Below are positions 63,291 through 64,000 of a stretch of DNA of 64,000 bases, piece by piece; position 1 is the stretch's first letter; every line of letters begins with the position of its first letter. The translations under genes and the position numbers were made by a program. The DNA comes from Panulirus ornatus. Its lineage: Eukaryota > Arthropoda > Malacostraca > Decapoda > Palinuridae. Location: assembly GCF_036320965.1 (NCBI RefSeq), contig NC_092249.1, positions 12,708,431 through 12,772,430 of the forward strand. Reading direction: 5' to 3'. The notes below the pieces were generated by a model, which was given only the letters and a program-made list of their open reading frames with translations, was not told where the DNA came from and made no database searches.

Positions 63291-63810
63291 TCCATTACTG
63301 AGTTATTGTATGTGATAACCTTAACACTACTTCAGTCACTCTGATGACCAAAGTCTTGGAGGCAGGACAAATAGTACATTGGATTGTTATGTTGATCACG
63401 CTAGCACTAAGAACGTTACCAGTTTGACTAATGTAAAACTGATTACACTCTTTACATGGGATGTTGCACAAACATCCCCTCTGGGAAGTTGTAGTATATC
63501 TGATAAGGCTTTCCATAACCTTATCATCATTGCTGAAGTCTATATGGTAATCATCTTTTTCAACAAAACTGGAACATCAAGTAAGTTCTCCCAATCAGGT
63601 AACATTATAAAGTGTTTGTTCGCAAATGGTTCTTTAGGTTGAACAATATGAAGAGACTTTCTAACAAAATTACCAGCTGAATCAAGATGTTTGGGATATT
63701 GTAGTTTACAACTCATGTAACAGATATTGCAGAGTTCGTCATCAATGAAATTTGGACTACTATACAAAATGCTCTTATAAACGTTACTGGAAATACAACG
63801 TTTCACTTTA
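63291..63810 (-). mobile_element. Penelope-like element remnant with GIY-YIG-type domain
   Basis: Two - strand frames fit together. The upstream one (63540-63806) reads YPKHLDSAGNFVRKSLHIV and later LPDWENLLDVPVLLKK. After a stop at 63540 the reading continues in the other frame as DFSNDDKVMESLIRYTTTSQ and then CNIPCKECNQFYISQTGN (63295-63516). IPCKEC..FYI.QTG is the typical start of the GIY-YIG endonuclease of Penelope-like elements, with the family's linker before it. The RT is outside or lost. A stop and a frame change make it a pseudogene. The assignment rests on motif recall. Confidence 0.65.
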
Positions 63811-63840
63811 TTGTGATGAATACATTAGTAGTGAATAAAT

Positions 63841-63970
63841 GAACAGACAGACATTTGTGGGTTTACGATATATACTGATTTTGTTATCTTTATCCCTACA
63901 AATACGAACAGACAGACATTTGTGGGTTCATGATATATTCTAATTTTTTCATCTTCATCCCTACAAAAAT
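63841..63970. repeat. 65-bp tandem duplication
   Basis: Two copies (63841-63905, 63906-63970) both beginning GAACAGACAGACATTTGTGG and ending in CATCCCTACAA-like sequence, with several substitutions between them. Confidence 0.85.
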
Positions 63971-64000
63971 TCCAGTCTAAGATTGCTGATGCTCTGTTTG

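Overview
This window is eukaryotic and made almost entirely of repeats. It holds many copies of one non-LTR retrotransposon, very long (TA)n tracts, pieces of three or four other retroelement families and about 28 kb of minisatellite arrays. I see no convincing single-copy host gene, rRNA, complete tRNA or CRISPR. The mix of RTE-like LINEs with (TA)n tracts, Penelope-like and CR1/L2-like remnants suggests a large, repeat-rich arthropod genome. A decapod crustacean is my best guess; this is inference from repeat style, not a species identification.

Region 1 (1-24.2 kb) is a thicket of one RTE-like family. Copies on the + strand lie on the left (1-9.66 kb) and mostly - strand copies on the right (10.46-24.2 kb). 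One copy (10465-13794, - strand) keeps an uninterrupted 998-residue endonuclease/reverse transcriptase frame with both untranslated ends. The other copies are 5'-truncated, frameshifted or mosaics whose breakpoints fall on (TA)n tracts. Three ~245-bp elements (5468, 5742, 8173) carry sequence matching both ends of the LINE and look like a non-autonomous derivative.

Region 2 (25.1-36.6 kb) is a chain of minisatellites with 21/42, 37, 21, 30, 21, 46 and 30-bp periods. The last array runs directly into the 3' end of a second LINE (36613-38600, - strand, RT plus RNase H, I/Jockey-like). Next come an isolated 3' tail of the RTE family (39.16-39.65 kb) and about 2.2 kb of unassigned sequence.

Region 3 (41.8-61.6 kb) holds four more large arrays: a 31-bp hairpin-forming unit (8.6 kb), a 28-bp unit (4.7 kb), a CCA/CAT-rich array split by a CR1/L2-like LINE remnant, and again the 21-bp family. 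The last array abuts a further RTE copy (61566-62957). A Penelope-like GIY-YIG remnant (63.29-63.81 kb) closes the window.

The only functional logic visible is that of selfish elements: one LINE that may be able to encode its own retrotransposition enzymes, short derivatives that share its ends, and dead copies. The features most worth following are the two-ended short derivative, the two forms of LINE 3' UTR, the 21-bp family dispersed over four loci in both orientations, and a stretch (44.16-45.43 kb) that looks like unpolished consensus sequence.
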